From positions 3,178 to 10,320 of the forward strand of contig CADCVI010000097.1 of the NCBI GenBank assembly GCA_902806105.1: 7,143 bases of DNA, given 5' to 3'. Positions 5,437 through 7,143 of this stretch are shown here, piece by piece (the stretch's first letter is position 1; each line of letters begins with the position of its first letter). The DNA is from an uncultured Rubrobacteraceae bacterium (lineage in GTDB: Bacteria; Actinomycetota; Rubrobacteria; Rubrobacterales; Rubrobacteraceae). Position numbers and translations under genes: made by a program. The notes under the pieces were generated by a model. The model saw nothing but the letters and a program-made list of their open reading frames with translations. It had not been told where the DNA came from and made no database searches.

Positions 5437-6663
5437 ATGCTAGAAGGCAAGAAGGTAGTGCTCGCTTACTCCGGGGGGCTGGATACCTCCGTGTGTCTGA
5501 AGTGGTTCGAGCTACAGGGGGCGGAGCCATACGCGCTGTATCTGGATCTGGGACAGGGCGAGCCGGCGGTCGACGTGAAAGCCAAGGCCATGAAGATAGG
5601 GGCGGCCGACGCGTTCGTGCGCGACGCGAAAAAGGAGTTCGCCGAGGAGTACGTGGCGCCAGCCATCCGGGCCAACGCCCTGTACGGCGGCAAGTACCCG
5701 CTCTTCACGGCGCTCGGGCGCCCGCTCATCGCGAAGAAGCTCGTCGAGGTCGCGCGGGAGGTCGGGGCGACGCACATCGCGCACGGGTCGACGGGGAAGG
5801 GGAACGATCAGGTGCGCTTCGACGTCACCACGGCCTCCATCGCCCCGGACCTCACGGTCGTCGCCCCGGTGCGCGACTGGAACATGAGCCGCCCGGAGGA
5901 GATGGCCTACGCCGAGGAGCACGGCATCCCGGTCTCCGTAACCAAGAAATCCCCCTACAGCGTCGACGAGAACCTCTTCGGCCGCTCCATCGAGGCAGGC
6001 CCCCTGGAAGACCCCGACCACGAGCCGACGAGCGACGTCTACGAGATGACGACCGATCCTGAGGATGCCCCGAACGAGGCCCAGTACGTCACCATCGGCT
6101 TCGAGGAGGGCCTGCCGGTAAGCCTCGACGGCGAATCCTTCCCGCTCGCCGAGCTTATCGCGGAGCTGAACACCATCGCGGGGGCCCACGGGGTCGGCAG
6201 GCTCGACATGATCGAGGATAGGCTCGTCGGCATAAAGAGCCGTGAGATCTACGAGTGCCCCGCCGCCCTGACCATCGTCCAGGCCCACAAGGAGCTGGAG
6301 TCGATGACCCTCACCAAGGACGTCCTCCGCTTCAAGGCAGCGGTCGAGCAGCGCTACGCCGAGCTTACGTACGAGGGCCTCTGGTTCACGCCGCTGAAGA
6401 CCGCCCTCGACGCCTTCGTCGCGGAAACCCAGAAGACCGTCACCGGCAACGTCCGCCTCAAGCTCTACAAGGGCTCCTCGACCGTCGCCGGGCGTGTCGC
6501 CCCCCACGCCCTGTACAACAAGGAACTCGCCACCTACGACCCCAACAGCACCTTCGACGAAGCGGCGGCAGCTGGCTTTATCGCCCTCTGGGGCCTCCCG
6601 GCCCGCCAGTGGGCCGGGGTCAACGGCGGCGTCGAGATGGGCCAGAGTCCAGCCGCGAAGTAG
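5437..6663 (+). CDS. argG: Argininosuccinate synthase
   Basis: ArgG joins citrulline and aspartate using ATP, forming argininosuccinate, AMP and pyrophosphate in the cytosol; this is the penultimate step to arginine. The 408-residue protein is normal for the short bacterial type (about 400). It shows the PP-loop AYSGGLDTS (10-18) for ATP, then HGSTGKGNDQVRF (116-128), where many homologues have Cys for Ser in HGCTGKGND. SVDENLFGRSIEAGPLEDP (175-193) contains the citrulline- and aspartate-binding residues typical of the family. YECPA follows near residue 272, in the conserved C-terminal part. ATG 5437 has a strong AGGAGG (5427-5432) only 4 nt upstream. It follows the GNAT-ACT gene by 34 nt, the widest gap inside the argC-side group, where a weak internal promoter is possible. 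argH, its usual partner, does not follow; a hairpin and a macrodomain gene do. Confidence 0.98.
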   Translation: MLEGKKVVLAYSGGLDTSVCLKWFELQGAEPYALYLDLGQGEPAVDVKAKAMKIGAADAFVRDAKKEFAEEYVAPAIRANALYGGKYPLFTALGRPLIAKKLVEVAREVGATHIAHGSTGKGNDQVRFDVTTASIAPDLTVVAPVRDWNMSRPEEMAYAEEHGIPVSVTKKSPYSVDENLFGRSIEAGPLEDPDHEPTSDVYEMTTDPEDAPNEAQYVTIGFEEGLPVSLDGESFPLAELIAELNTIAGAHGVGRLDMIEDRLVGIKSREIYECPAALTIVQAHKELESMTLTKDVLRFKAAVEQRYAELTYEGLWFTPLKTALDAFVAETQKTVTGNVRLKLYKGSSTVAGRVAPHALYNKELATYDPNSTFDEAAAAGFIALWGLPARQWAGVNGGVEMGQSPAAK

Positions 6664-6710
6664 CGGCGGGACGTTGTTGAAGCCCCGATCCAGCATCTCG
6701 CCCTCGGGAA

Positions 6711-6735
6711 GCCGCGTGAGCAGGATTCACGCGGC
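6711..6735. terminator. Stem-loop after argG, probable transcription terminator
   Basis: GCCGCGTGA (6711-6719) pairs perfectly with TCACGCGGC (6727-6735), giving a 9-bp GC-rich stem with a 7-nt loop, 48 nt after the argG stop. No run of T follows, so it is not a classical intrinsic terminator. Tract-less hairpins at gene ends are common in high-GC actinobacteria. Its position between argG and an unrelated gene supports a terminator or mRNA 3'-end stabiliser. Confidence 0.5.
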
Positions 6736-6777
6736 GCCTGACCGTCACCCATGCCTCCCGGCCTCCGGAGCCGTATC

Positions 6778-7143
6778 TTGAGGGCGGAGTTCGGCGGGGC
6801 GGTGCTGGAGCTCGTCCAGGGGGACATCACGGATCAGGGGACGGACGCTATCGTCAACGCCGCCAACTCGGGCCTGGCCGGTGGGGGAGGGGTGGATGGA
6901 GCGATCCACCGCGCCGGCGGCCCGAGGATCATGGAGGAATGCCGCAAGATAGGCGGCTGCCCCACCGGCCAGGCCCGCATAACCTCCGGCGGCAACCTGA
7001 AGGCCCGCCACGTCATCCACGCCGTCGGACCCATCTACCGGGACGGCGCCTCCGGCGAGAAAGACCAGCTCGCGAGCGCCTACCGCAACAGCCTGCGCCT
7101 TGCCGTCGACAACGGCCTGCGGAGCGTAGCGTTCCCCTCGCTC
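6778..7143 (+). CDS. Macrodomain protein, MacroD/YmdB type (partial, 3' end beyond the right edge)
   Basis: The visible 122 residues form most of a macrodomain that binds ADP-ribose. MacroD-type members hydrolyse O-acetyl-ADP-ribose and remove mono-ADP-ribose from acidic residues. Motifs in order: GDIT (15-18) at the adenosine end of the ligand, [22 protein letters not shown] (27-48) and VIHAVGP (79-85). By alignment of the NAAN-to-GGGGVD spacing, Asn30 and Asp40 match the catalytic Asn and Asp of human MacroD1, so activity is expected. TTG 6778 is preferred: GGAG (6767-6770) is 7 nt upstream and the protein then begins just before the first strand. ATG 6751, in the same frame, would add nine residues (MPPGLRSRI) but lacks a ribosome site. 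It is co-directional with argG but separated by 114 nt and a hairpin, so it probably belongs to another unit. Any role in arginine metabolism is unproven. Confidence 0.9.
   Translation, partial: MRAEFGGAVLELVQGDITDQGTDAIVNAANSGLAGGGGVDGAIHRAGGPRIMEECRKIGGCPTGQARITSGGNLKARHVIHAVGPIYRDGASGEKDQLASAYRNSLRLAVDNGLRSVAFPSL

Noticed and set aside
5512..6696. Minus-strand open frame of 394 codons opposite argG
   Set aside because: It is fully antisense to argG, which has every family motif. Its composition is typical of a shadow frame and it has no recognisable domain.
6761..6773. Short palindrome CTCCGGAG as a second terminator or operator before the macrodomain gene
   Set aside because: The palindrome is only 8 bp with no loop, and it overlaps the ribosome binding site. 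Such GC palindromes arise often by chance in this base composition.
1..7143. CRISPR arrays, transposons, tRNA or rRNA genes, prophage fragments
   Set aside because: I saw no spaced direct repeats, transposase-like reading frames, terminal inverted repeats or tRNA-like cloverleaf sequence. Nearly all bases are accounted for by coding regions.

Overview
The window is GC-rich throughout, apart from a short AT-rich island near 2865-2960. It carries an arginine-biosynthesis locus arranged as two divergent gene groups. GC bias in third codon positions, frequent GTG/TTG starts, 4-nt gene overlaps, a probable leaderless message and the protein sequences suggest a high-GC actinobacterium, with Rubrobacter-like lineages my best guess. 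That placement comes from recognition by eye and was not tested by a search.

Layout. On the minus strand, reading leftward from about 2886, are argJ (glutamate/ornithine acetyltransferase), argB (N-acetylglutamate kinase) and argD (acetylornithine aminotransferase, cut by the left edge). They are joined by GTGA and ATGA overlaps, so this is one tightly coupled operon. On the plus strand, reading rightward from 2968, are argC (N-acetyl-gamma-glutamyl-phosphate reductase), argR (arginine repressor, ATGA overlap with argC), a GNAT acetyltransferase fused to a CASTOR-like/ACT_7-type ACT domain, and argG (argininosuccinate synthase). After argG comes a perfect 9-bp hairpin, then the 5' part of a MacroD-type macrodomain gene cut by the right edge. 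No stretch over about 300 bases lacks a gene. I see no RNA genes, mobile elements or CRISPR arrays.

Control. The 81-bp argJ-argC intergenic region holds a good promoter for argJ: TTGACC, 17-bp spacer, GACAAT. Its predicted transcription start falls at or within about 2 nt of the argJ ATG, and no Shine-Dalgarno sequence is present, so the mRNA is probably leaderless. Two ARG-box operators of the TNTGAATWWWWATTCANW type flank the region. One lies over the argJ start codon and first codons. The other lies just upstream of the argC ribosome binding site. Their centres are 73 bp apart, about seven helical turns. argR sits in the operon it would control.

How the genes work together. ArgB, ArgC, ArgD and ArgJ carry out the cyclic acetyl pathway from N-acetylglutamate to ornithine, and ArgG acts later on citrulline. 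argF and argH are not in the window; they may lie outside it. The most interesting element is the GNAT-ACT fusion between argR and argG. It pairs an acetyl-CoA-dependent transferase with a probable amino-acid-sensing domain inside an arginine operon. ArgB is of the short kind that lacks the N-terminal helix of arginine-inhibited enzymes. ArgR has Leu where the family's GDDT ligand motif usually has its first Asp. Together these hint that arginine sensing here may differ from the textbook arrangement.
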